From Christiangramia forsetii KT0803 (GTDB lineage Bacteria > Bacteroidota > Bacteroidia > Flavobacteriales > Flavobacteriaceae), in contig NC_008571.1 in assembly GCF_000060345.1 (NCBI RefSeq), positions 3,290,501 through 3,354,500 on the forward strand: 64,000 nucleotides of DNA. Reading direction: 5' to 3'. The position numbers were made by a program, and so were the translations under genes. Under the pieces are notes generated by a model. That model did not search any database and was not told the origin of the DNA. It was given only the letters and a program-made list of their open reading frames with translations. Positions within the stretch are counted from its first letter, which is position 1. The number at the start of each line of letters is the position of its first letter. This document shows positions 44,635-52,572 of the stretch, piece after piece.

Positions 44635-45193
44635 CCTCAGAAAAAAATATAAAGAGCATAGGTTGCAATTGGATGATGCTGAAATTGAAAAATTAAGCCT
44701 TGAAATTGCGAATAAGGCCCTTGAATTACCGGTCTGGGATTATAGATATTATCATATATTTTTAAGTATTGCCGAACAAAAAGAGGTTAGCACTGAATAT
44801 TTACTCCATATTTTACAGGGAAAAGACAAGGAGGTAATCATTCCAAGATCAAATGCGGAAACAGGAGAATTAACCAACATCCTGTTGACAGATCAAACCG
44901 TAATCAAAAAGAATCGATGGAATATCCCGGAGCCACAGGATGGAATTGAGATCAAATCAGAAATGCTCGATGTGGTTTTTATCCCCTTACTCGCTTTTGA
45001 TAAACAAGGACACAGAGTGGGCTACGGAAAAGGCTTTTATGACCGATTTCTAGCAAGCTGCAAGCCCGACATTGTTAAGATTGGACTGTCATTTTTTGAA
45101 CCCGTAGAAGAAATCAAAGAGATCTTTAGCAGCGACATTCCGTTAAACTATTGTGTAACACCAGATAAGGTATATAAACTCAACCTTAAATAA
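44621..45193 (+). CDS. 5-Formyltetrahydrofolate cyclo-ligase
   Basis: A 190-residue enzyme that turns 5-formyl-THF into 5,10-methenyl-THF with ATP. I use the ATG at 44621; the frame can be extended to 44564, but that portion lies in the preceding gene. Landmarks are the N-terminal R-K-K-Y-K-E-H-R, W-N-I-P-E-P near 103, and V-F-I-P-L-L-A-F-D ... G-H-R-V-G-Y-G-K-G-F-Y-D-R-F (about 119-144), the ATP and folate site. Length is usual. It overlaps the AstE-like gene by 14 bases and ends the rimB-rimK transcript. Confidence 0.9.
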   Translation: MNKDDLRKKYKEHRLQLDDAEIEKLSLEIANKALELPVWDYRYYHIFLSIAEQKEVSTEYLLHILQGKDKEVIIPRSNAETGELTNILLTDQTVIKKNRWNIPEPQDGIEIKSEMLDVVFIPLLAFDKQGHRVGYGKGFYDRFLASCKPDIVKIGLSFFEPVEEIKEIFSSDIPLNYCVTPDKVYKLNLK

Positions 45194-45196
45194 TTT

Positions 45197-45227
45197 TTGT
45201 AATGATAGAGTTTATACGTTATTTTTA
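45197..45227 (+). promoter_or_regulatory. Promoter of the two-component pair
   Basis: TTG (45197-45199), 20-base spacer, TATTTTTA (45220-45227); one mismatch to TAnnTTTG. A leader of roughly 12-15 bases before the ATG at 45247 would result. Confidence 0.5.
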
Positions 45228-45246
45228 ACCGTACCAAATCACTTTA

Positions 45247-46704
45247 ATGCTTAACGACCTACAGTTAAACAGTATTTTGCAGGATTTTGATATTGCCTAC
45301 TGGAAAATTAATCTATTTTCCAAAGAGATATCATGGTCTGAGCATTTCAATGTTCTGGTTGGAAAACCTGAAATTGAAGAAGATAGATTTGAGTTCTTTA
45401 TCAATCATATTCTACATTCCGATTACCGTTATGATTTTCGAATACATTTTGAAAAGCTGATCAAAGAAGAGGAGCCTTTCAGTTTTGAAATTAAACTAAA
45501 GCTTGACAATGGTAAATACCGGTGGTTTGAATGTAAAAACCAGAAAAGTAAGACGGCCAGTGAGTTCAAAGAAACAGCGGTTCTTCTATTTGTAAATATT
45601 CATCAAAGTAAAAGAGATCAATATACCATTGAAGAAAATTTCTTTTACTATCGTGAAACTGCCGAGATGACCTCTACAGGAGGCTGGTATGTTGACACCG
45701 TGAACAAGAATATTTACTGGGACGATGTTTCTAAAAAGATTATAGACTGCCCGCGTGATTTTCAACCGGCATATGAAAATCGTATGAATTTCTATGCTCA
45801 GGAGCATCATAACAGGATGCGTAATGCTTTCGATAAATGTGAAAATTTTGGTATCCCTTTTAAACTGGAACTTAAAATGGTTTCGTTTCAGAATAGAGAA
45901 TTCTGGGTGAGACTCACAGGAAAACCTGTTTATAATAATGAGCAGGAAGTGATTGGTATTCGCGGTGTACTTCAAAATATTGATGAGAATAAGAGCAATG
46001 AACTCAATTTGCAGAATTCTTTAGATATCATTGCCACCCAAAATTCAAGACTTTTCAATTTTGCGCATATAGTGTCCCATCATTTAAGATCTCATAGTAG
46101 CAACCTTAGCCTCATAGTTGAACTACTAAGAGAATCTAAAACAGATAGGGATAAACTGGATCTTCTGGCTAATGTTGAAGACGTTGCCGGAAACCTGGAT
46201 TCTGCAATTTCAAGATTAAATGATATAGTTAGTATTCAAACCTCTTTACGCAAAGAGCGAGTGAATATTAAATTCGAAGAAGCTTTAGAGATCGTTCTTG
46301 CATCTATTTCTTCACTCATTAATCGAGAAAATGCAAAAATCGTCGCTGAATTTCAAGATTTAAAAGAAATTCGCTATATCCCTGAATATCTTGAAAGTAT
46401 TTTACTAAATTTAATAACGAATGCAATCCGGTATAAACAACCGGGGCGTAAACCAGTCATTTTTATACAGACTTACGTCGAGAACGATAAAGAATATTTA
46501 GAAGTTAGCGACAACGGAATGGGAATTGACCTCGACGAATATGGTGATAAAATGTTTGGTATGTATAAAACATTCCACCAAAGCAATCCCGAGGCAAAAG
46601 GAATTGGCTTATTTATAACAAAAAACCAGGTAGAAGCCCTTGGGGGGACAATATCTGTAAGTAGTACCCTGGATATTGGGACTACTTTTAAAATCAAATT
46701 CTAG
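45247..46704 (+). CDS. PAS-domain sensor histidine kinase
   Basis: A 485-residue kinase with no clear signal peptide or membrane helix, so probably cytosolic. Two PAS/PAC regions are seen at about 15-120 and 140-248. The phospho-acceptor is likely His278 in H-I-V-S-H-H-L-R-S-H, and the ATPase domain has N-L-I-T-N-A-I-R-Y (N box), V-S-D-N-G-M-G-I-D (G1) and G-I-G-L-F-I (G2). The ligand is unknown. The H box with two His and S-H-x-L-R follows the phytochrome-like kinase group. The response regulator gene follows 12 bases later. Confidence 0.9.
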   Translation: MLNDLQLNSILQDFDIAYWKINLFSKEISWSEHFNVLVGKPEIEEDRFEFFINHILHSDYRYDFRIHFEKLIKEEEPFSFEIKLKLDNGKYRWFECKNQKSKTASEFKETAVLLFVNIHQSKRDQYTIEENFFYYRETAEMTSTGGWYVDTVNKNIYWDDVSKKIIDCPRDFQPAYENRMNFYAQEHHNRMRNAFDKCENFGIPFKLELKMVSFQNREFWVRLTGKPVYNNEQEVIGIRGVLQNIDENKSNELNLQNSLDIIATQNSRLFNFAHIVSHHLRSHSSNLSLIVELLRESKTDRDKLDLLANVEDVAGNLDSAISRLNDIVSIQTSLRKERVNIKFEEALEIVLASISSLINRENAKIVAEFQDLKEIRYIPEYLESILLNLITNAIRYKQPGRKPVIFIQTYVENDKEYLEVSDNGMGIDLDEYGDKMFGMYKTFHQSNPEAKGIGLFITKNQVEALGGTISVSSTLDIGTTFKIKF

Positions 46705-46716
46705 ATTCTATTTATT

Positions 46717-47133
46717 ATGGGGCAAAAAGTAGAACTGGCGTGTATCATCGATGATGATAAGATATACGTTAATTTAGTGAAGAAAATAATTGAGATAAAA
46801 AATCTTTCAGAAAACTTACTCATTTATAAGAACGGCAAAGAAGCCTTGGATTATTTCAAGGATATTATGGAAAATACTACTGATGAAGACAAACTTCCAG
46901 ACATTATTTTCCTTGACTTAAATATGCCGGTGATGGATGGTTGGGAATTCTTAAATGAATTTATTAAGATCAAAAACGGTTTAAATAAGAAAATCACTTT
47001 ATATGTGGTAAGTTCTTCTATAGATCCCCGTGATCTGGAAAGAGCAAAGTCTATTAATCTTGTAACAGACTATCTTATCAAGCCAATTGAATTGAAAAAA
47101 TTCGAGAAAATTTTTGCGAAAACCGCTGCCTGA
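46717..47133 (+). CDS. Single-domain response regulator
   Basis: A 138-residue stand-alone receiver domain without an output domain. Acidic pocket is I-D-D-D (about 11-14), the phosphorylated Asp is in I-F-L-D-L-N-M-P (Asp67), the Ser/Thr switch is in V-V-S-S-S near 104-106, and Lys in L-I-K-P-I near 127. It partners the adjacent histidine kinase. The lack of a DNA-binding domain suggests control by protein contact or a phosphorelay. The gene is convergent with lspA, with 10 bases between. Confidence 0.92.
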   Translation: MGQKVELACIIDDDKIYVNLVKKIIEIKNLSENLLIYKNGKEALDYFKDIMENTTDEDKLPDIIFLDLNMPVMDGWEFLNEFIKIKNGLNKKITLYVVSSSIDPRDLERAKSINLVTDYLIKPIELKKFEKIFAKTAA

Positions 47134-47143
47134 TTAAGCTATT

Positions 47144-47755
47144 TTATTCAGCTTTATCCTCCTTAGGAAACGCTCTTTTATTGAATACCAAAAGCATGGC
47201 AACACCCACACTTATGGCAGAATCTGCTATATTAAATACAGGTTCAAAAAAAGTAAAGTATTCGCCACCCCAGATAGGGATCCACTCAGGCAAATACCCT
47301 TTCCATAAAGGGAAATAAAGCATATCTACTACCTTTCCATGGAAAAGAGAACTATATCCTCCGGCTTCCGGTAAAAAGCTTGCTACATGGCCGTAGCTAT
47401 CATCAAAGATAATTCCGTAGAAAACCGAATCTATGATATTCCCGAAAGCGCCGGCAAAAATTAAAGCAATAGAGAAAATTAGAATTTTAGATCCATTATT
47501 TCTAACGGCATCCCATAGCCAGTAACCTATTCCAACAATAGCAGCGAGACGGAAAAGTGTTAAGGCAAGCTTTCCATATTCTCCGGGAATCTTTGTACCC
47601 CAGGCCATACCTTCATTTTCAACAAAAAGTATACTGAACCAGTCAAAAACCTCTACTTCGTCTCCAAGAGCAAAATGAGTTTTGATATATAGTTTAGAGA
47701 TCTGATCTATAAGAAGTATCAGTATAATGAAGAATCCGGCTTTTTTAAGGGACAT
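47144..47755 (-). CDS. lspA: Lipoprotein signal peptidase (signal peptidase II)
   Basis: A 203-residue inner-membrane aspartyl protease that cleaves signal peptides before the lipidated cysteine. Four helices are visible, including the opening A-G-F-F-I-I-L-I-L-L-I-D-Q-I-S-K. Catalytic Asp are in G-N-I-I-D-S-V-F-Y-G (about 110) and N-I-A-D-S-A-I-S-V-G (about 178). The loop between them is long, which is normal in Bacteroidota. It sits downstream of the DUF4097-like gene and acts on the many lipoproteins encoded here, e.g. 491, 21488, 32295 and 60682. Confidence 0.95.
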   Translation of the reverse strand: MSLKKAGFFIILILLIDQISKLYIKTHFALGDEVEVFDWFSILFVENEGMAWGTKIPGEYGKLALTLFRLAAIVGIGYWLWDAVRNNGSKILIFSIALIFAGAFGNIIDSVFYGIIFDDSYGHVASFLPEAGGYSSLFHGKVVDMLYFPLWKGYLPEWIPIWGGEYFTFFEPVFNIADSAISVGVAMLLVFNKRAFPKEDKAE

Positions 47756-47798
47756 GTATGTATTTTAATTGAAAACGGGTCAAAAATACTAATATTAT

Positions 47799-48434
47799 TT
47801 ATTTTTTACGCACCTTAATATCACCGTCTATACTTGTAAGCCTTATTGGATTTCGGCCGGGCATAAAACCTGGGATTTGGACATCTCCATTTCTTGAATC
47901 TGCCTCAATGAGCCCCGATGAAGTTTCCACTAAAATATTACCGGAATACGTATTGATAACAGCAGTTCCTGAAAAATCCAGCAGTTTGCAATAACCTTGT
48001 TTTAGACTGGCATATATAGATTTAAAATTACCTTTTCCCTGTAAAGAAGCAATATTAGATTGAATTGAAACGGCTAATCCCTCCGGAATTTCCATTTCGA
48101 TTTCCAGCGAAAAAATCTTGTGAGCACTTAATTTGTCGAATCCACCGGTTAATTTTTCCGGGTACTTAGTGGTAATGACTAATTCTTCACCATTTATTAA
48201 AGACTCAAGAATAATGTCATCATAATACTCCCCTTCAGAATGGGTCTTTATCCTAATCTCAGAATTTTTCGAAGTAGAAATATTAAGGAGATAGACCTCA
48301 TTGGTATTAATCTGAATACTTTTAATACTTTGCGCATCAATAATTTCGCGCGTATCCCTTTGGGCGAAGCTAAGTGCGCCAATCATTAAAGTACATAGTA
48401 CTATTAAAAATCTCTTCTTCATTAAATTCTTCAA
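47799..48434 (-). CDS. Exported beta-helix protein, DUF4097-like
   Basis: A 211-residue protein with a signal peptide ending L-S-F-A-Q (about residue 25). A second in-frame Met at residue 5 could be the true start. The mature part consists of repeated strands such as G-N-I-L-V-E-T-S-S-G-L-I-E-A and G-D-V-Q-I-P-G, typical of DUF4097/DUF2807-like right-handed beta solenoids. Role unknown. The tail is basic (V-R-K-K). It is downstream of dksA-like, with a terminator between them, and 43 bases upstream of lspA. Confidence 0.75.
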   Translation of the reverse strand: MKNLMKKRFLIVLCTLMIGALSFAQRDTREIIDAQSIKSIQINTNEVYLLNISTSKNSEIRIKTHSEGEYYDDIILESLINGEELVITTKYPEKLTGGFDKLSAHKIFSLEIEMEIPEGLAVSIQSNIASLQGKGNFKSIYASLKQGYCKLLDFSGTAVINTYSGNILVETSSGLIEADSRNGDVQIPGFMPGRNPIRLTSIDGDIKVRKK

Positions 48435-48439
48435 ACAAA

Positions 48440-48474
48440 AAAACGTCCAAAATCATTTAGAAGATGGACGTTTT
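48440..48474 (-). terminator. Rho-independent terminator after the DksA-like gene
   Basis: AAAACGTCC (48440-48448) / GGACGTTTT (48466-48474), 9-bp stem with a 17-base loop that pairs partly inside, A-run at 48436-48443 supplying the minus-strand T tail. It separates ileS-dksA from the DUF4097-like gene. Confidence 0.75.
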
Positions 48475-48494
48475 ATAATTTAAAATCTGTGTTA

Positions 48495-48878
48495 CTAACG
48501 TTGCATATTCTTTGCTTCGATACTAAGAGTCGCATGAGGAACCAGCAACAATCTCTCTTTTGCGATTAGCTTTCCAGTAACTCTACAAATACCATAAGTC
48601 TTATTCTCAATACGCATCAAAGCATTCTTAAGATCTCTTATGAATTTCTCCTGGCGGATCGCTAATTGAGAATTTGCTTCTTTACTCATAGTTTCACTTC
48701 CTTCTTCAAACGCTTTAAAGGTTGGAGAAGTGTCATCGGTACCATTATTACCGTCGTTCTTGTAAGCATTTTGATAATTCTCAAGTTGCTGCTGAGCCTT
48801 CTCAATCTTACTTTTAATTAGAGCCTTAAACTCTGCCAAATCGGCGTCGCTGTGACGTTCTTTTACTTCTGTAGACAT
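48495..48878 (-). CDS. TraR/DksA-family protein with degenerate zinc finger
   Basis: A 127-residue helical protein of the DksA/TraR type. An N-terminal coiled-coil region is seen (about 14-40 and 60-92), and the C-terminal finger keeps the frame Y-G-I-C-R-V-T-G-K-L-I (about 95-105). Only Cys98 remains; the positions where Cys101 and the C-terminal pair are expected hold Thr101, Ser119 and Ala122, so zinc is not bound in the usual way. The family binds the RNA polymerase secondary channel, sometimes with ppGpp. It lies 3 bases after ileS on the same strand, ahead of lspA, an order common in this phylum in my experience. Confidence 0.88.
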   Translation of the reverse strand: MSTEVKERHSDADLAEFKALIKSKIEKAQQQLENYQNAYKNDGNNGTDDTSPTFKAFEEGSETMSKEANSQLAIRQEKFIRDLKNALMRIENKTYGICRVTGKLIAKERLLLVPHATLSIEAKNMQR

Positions 48879-48881
48879 GGT

Positions 48882-51800
48882 TTAATGTTTTTTTATAAAC
48901 AATTTAGTGGCAACATCATCAAATTCAACCTCAGCACCATCATTTACCACCTCTGCAAATTCGAGAGTTGCAGTTAATGTTTCGTTCTTAATATAACTTA
49001 TATTATCGTTAACGGCATCCTCGATAATACCGTCCTTTTGTAGGGTTACATCAATCGTATCAGTCACTTCGTAGCCTGAATCCTTTCGGAGGTTCTGGAT
49101 CCTGTTTACCAACTCCCTGGCAACACCTTCCTTCTTCAACTCCGGACTAATACTAACGTCCAGGGCTACTGTTAAGCTGCCACTACTGGCAACTAACCAT
49201 CCTTCAATATCCTGTGAACTTATCTCAACTTCATCTAAAGACAAATTAACCATTTTTTCGTTAATTTCTACTGCAATCTCCCCTTCACTTTCAATTTTTG
49301 AAATATCTTCAGCGCTAAAATTATTTATCTTACTGATAATCAGTTTTATATACTTGCCAAATCTTGGGCCAAGAACTCTAAAATTAGGCTTTATCTGTTT
49401 TACCAAAAGACCAGAAGCATCATCAATTAGCTCAATATCCTTTACGTTTACTTCAGATTTTATTAAGTCTTCAACTGCCTCGATCTCTTTCTTTTGAGCT
49501 TCATCAAGTACTGGTATCATTACTCTTTGGAGCGGTTGACGAACTTTTATCATTTCCTTCTTCCGTAGAGATAAAACTAAAGAAGAGATCGTTTGCGCCT
49601 TTTCCATTTTACGCTCTAAAGATTTATCAACAAATCCTGGTTCATAAGCCGGAAAATCAGCAATATGAACAGATTCTGACTTGTCTTTACCTGTTACCAC
49701 GTTTAGATCTTTAAAGAGTCTATCCATAAAGAACGGCGCTACGGGAGCCCCAAGCTTTGCCACAGTTTCCAGACAGGTATACAGGGTTTGATAAGCTGAA
49801 ATCTTATCCTGCTCATAATCGCCTTTCCAAAATCTTCTTCTGCTTAACCTCACAAACCAGTTACTCAAGTTCTCCTGAACAAATTCTGAAATTGCCCGGG
49901 TCGCCTTTGTTGGTTCATAATCTGCGTAGAATTTATCTACTCTTTCAATAAGCGTATGCAATTCTGAAAGTATCCATCGGTCTATTTCAGGTCTTTTTTC
50001 TAAAGCAACATCATCTTCAGCATAACTGAATTCATCGATGTTCGCATAAAGGATAAAGAATGAATATGTGTTATATAAGGTTCCGAAGAATTTACGCTGA
50101 ACTTCTCCTATCCCTTCGATATCGAATTTTAGATTATCCCACGGATTGGCATTGGCAATCATGTACCAACGGGTGGCATCAGGTCCATAAACCGAAATAG
50201 TTTCAAAAGGATCTGCCGCATTTCCTAATCGCTTGGACATTTTCTGCCCGTTCTTATCTAACACAAGACCGTTAGAAACCACATTTTTATAGGCAACATC
50301 GTCAAAGATCATGGTTGCGATCGCATGAAGGGTATAAAACCAACCACGGGTTTGATCTACGCCTTCAGCAATAAAATCGGCTTTACGCCATTTATCTTCT
50401 ACTTTTTCTTTATTCTCGAAGGGATAATGCCATTGTGAATAAGGCATAGAACCAGAATCAAACCACACATCTATAAGGTCTGCTTCACGTTTCATGGGTT
50501 TACCAGAATCAGAAACCAGTGTAATCGTATCTACAACATTCTTGTGAAGATCTACTTTATCGTAGTTCTCTTCACTCATATCTCCGGGCTCAAAACCTTC
50601 GAAAATATCCTTTTCCAGAACTCCGGCTTCTACAGCTTTCGCCATTTCTTCCTTGAGTTGAGCTATGGAGCCCATAACCTTCACTTCGGTTCCATCCTCG
50701 GTTCTCCAGATAGGAAGCGGAATTCCCCAATATCTACTACGGCTTAAGTTCCAGTCATTGGCATTAGCAAGCCAGTTTCCAAAACGTCCTTCTCCGGTAG
50801 ATTTAGGTTTCCAGTTGATCGTCTGGTTAAGCTCATGCATTCTGTCTTTGAATTCAGTCACTTTTATAAACCAGGAATCAAGAGGATAATATAATATTGG
50901 TTTATCTGTTCTCCAGCAATTTGGGTAGCTGTGAACATACTTTTCTACTTTAAATGCCCTATTCTCTTCTTTTAACTTGATCGCCAGCTCAACATCCACA
51001 GATTTTTCCGGAGCCTGACCTTCGTCATAATATTCATTCTTTACATACTTCCCGGCCAATTCTCCCATTTCTGGTCTAAATTTTCCCTGAAGATCTACAA
51101 GCGGAACCAGATTTCCATTTTGATCTTTAACAAGCAACGGTGGAACTTCAGGAGTCGCCTGTTTAGCCACCAGGGCATCATCTGCACCAAATGTAGGTGA
51201 AGTGTGTACAATCCCGGTACCATCTTCTATAGTTACAAAATCCCCTGAAATTATTCTGAAGGCATTTTCGGGATTGTCGTTAGGCTGGGCATATGGCAGT
51301 AATTGCTCATATTTGATCCCAACAAGATCTTTACCTGAAAAACTTTCTTCGGAAATGAAATAAGGAATTTTCTTGTCTCCTTCTGAATAAGATTTCAAAT
51401 CCTCATCTGACGAAACTTTTTTGAATTTTTTGTCAAACTGCTTTTCAGCAAGCTCCTTCGCCACAATAATGGTAATTGGCTCGAAGGTATATTGGTTATA
51501 AGTTTTTACACTTACATATTGAATTTTTGGTCCAACTGTTAGGGCTGTGTTCGAAGGTAGTGTCCATGGAGTAGTAGTCCAAGCAATAAAAAATAAATTT
51601 TCAGTATTCTTTAAAAACTCCGGCAGTGTTTCCTCCTTCGCTTTAAACATAGCGGTAACCGTAGTATCGGTCACATCCTGATAAGTCCCCGGTTGATTCA
51701 ACTCATGAGAACTTAATCCGGTTCCGGCTTTTGGTGAATAAGGCTGAATAGTGTAGCCTTTGTAAATAAGATCCTTATTATAGATCTCGGAAAGCAGCCA

Positions 51801-52286
51801 CCATACTGTTTCCATATATTTTGACTTGTAGGTGACATATGGATCTTCCATATCTACCCAGTAGCCCATCTTCTTAGTAAGATCGTTCCAAACATCAGTA
51901 TAACGCATCACCGCATTCTTACAGGCTTCGTTATACTTTTCAATGCTTATTTTAGTCCCTATATCCTCTTTGGTAATTCCAAGCTCTTTCTCTACTCCCA
52001 ACTCCACAGGAAGACCGTGAGTATCCCATCCGGCCTTACGCTTTACCTGGAAACCTTTTTGAGTTTTGTACCGGCAAAAAATATCTTTAATAGCACGTGC
52101 CATCACATGGTGAATTCCCGGTAAACCATTTGCTGAAGGTGGACCTTCAAAAAATATGAAAGGCTCCTTCCCTTCACGGGTAGACACGCTCTTTTCGAAA
52201 ATATCATTTTCTTCCCAATAATTGAGGATTTCTTCTGCCACCTTAGGCAGGTCCAGACCTTTGTATTCAGGGAACTTTTTGCTCAT
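48882..52286 (-). CDS. ileS: Isoleucyl-tRNA synthetase with swapped HIGH motif
   Basis: A 1134-residue class I synthetase that attaches isoleucine to tRNA. The signature in this protein is G-I-H-H at residues 57-60 (within P-P-S-A-N-G-L-P-G-I-H-H) where the standard is HxGH. The second signature is K-M-S-K-R (about residue 691). The rest, including W-T-T-T-P-W-T-L-P-S-N-T editing domain and D-V-W-F-D-S-G-S, is normal for type 2 (eukaryote-like) IleRS, which is naturally mupirocin tolerant. Of this type, the GxHH form has been reported to be hyper-resistant to mupirocin. Starts 48882-52286 with ATG; 3 bases ahead of the DksA-like gene. Confidence 0.96.
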   Translation of the reverse strand: MSKKFPEYKGLDLPKVAEEILNYWEENDIFEKSVSTREGKEPFIFFEGPPSANGLPGIHHVMARAIKDIFCRYKTQKGFQVKRKAGWDTHGLPVELGVEKELGITKEDIGTKISIEKYNEACKNAVMRYTDVWNDLTKKMGYWVDMEDPYVTYKSKYMETVWWLLSEIYNKDLIYKGYTIQPYSPKAGTGLSSHELNQPGTYQDVTDTTVTAMFKAKEETLPEFLKNTENLFFIAWTTTPWTLPSNTALTVGPKIQYVSVKTYNQYTFEPITIIVAKELAEKQFDKKFKKVSSDEDLKSYSEGDKKIPYFISEESFSGKDLVGIKYEQLLPYAQPNDNPENAFRIISGDFVTIEDGTGIVHTSPTFGADDALVAKQATPEVPPLLVKDQNGNLVPLVDLQGKFRPEMGELAGKYVKNEYYDEGQAPEKSVDVELAIKLKEENRAFKVEKYVHSYPNCWRTDKPILYYPLDSWFIKVTEFKDRMHELNQTINWKPKSTGEGRFGNWLANANDWNLSRSRYWGIPLPIWRTEDGTEVKVMGSIAQLKEEMAKAVEAGVLEKDIFEGFEPGDMSEENYDKVDLHKNVVDTITLVSDSGKPMKREADLIDVWFDSGSMPYSQWHYPFENKEKVEDKWRKADFIAEGVDQTRGWFYTLHAIATMIFDDVAYKNVVSNGLVLDKNGQKMSKRLGNAADPFETISVYGPDATRWYMIANANPWDNLKFDIEGIGEVQRKFFGTLYNTYSFFILYANIDEFSYAEDDVALEKRPEIDRWILSELHTLIERVDKFYADYEPTKATRAISEFVQENLSNWFVRLSRRRFWKGDYEQDKISAYQTLYTCLETVAKLGAPVAPFFMDRLFKDLNVVTGKDKSESVHIADFPAYEPGFVDKSLERKMEKAQTISSLVLSLRKKEMIKVRQPLQRVMIPVLDEAQKKEIEAVEDLIKSEVNVKDIELIDDASGLLVKQIKPNFRVLGPRFGKYIKLIISKINNFSAEDISKIESEGEIAVEINEKMVNLSLDEVEISSQDIEGWLVASSGSLTVALDVSISPELKKEGVARELVNRIQNLRKDSGYEVTDTIDVTLQKDGIIEDAVNDNISYIKNETLTATLEFAEVVNDGAEVEFDDVATKLFIKKH

Positions 52287-52475
52287 TTTCTGCTTTTTTC
52301 AAATGATGTGCGAAAATAAGGATTTTTAAGAAAAGAAGTTATTAATCTATGGTAAAATGCAGGTGTAGAAATTCTTAAGGAAAACTTAAAAAGCTGAAGA
52401 TTAAATGTTTTATAAAGATATGCGTATGATTTTGAATAAATGGACAAAGCCATTTAGAAATCCAGAGGTAATTTG

Positions 52476-52570
52476 GAGACTGCTTCGCTGCGCTCGCAGT
52501 GACATATTAAAGATTCCTCCCTACGGTCGGAATGACAACTGCTTCAGTCGCTTCCCTCCCTCGCAGTGAC
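52476..52570. repeat. Three diverged copies of a dispersed palindromic repeat
   Basis: Three head-to-tail units of about 30 bases lie between ileS and the TonB receptor: 52476-52503 (GACTGCTTCGCTGCGCTCGC then AGTGAC), 52511-52536 (AGATTCCTCC...GGAATGAC) and 52540-52570 (ending CGCAGTGAC). They share the ending (G)CAGTGAC or GAATGAC with the unit at 26951. The other 190 bases of the spacer show nothing else. Confidence 0.6.
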
Positions 52571-52572
52571 CG

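Noticed and set aside
52476-52570. CRISPR array
   Set aside because: Units are diverged, only three and without regular unique spacers; no cas genes.
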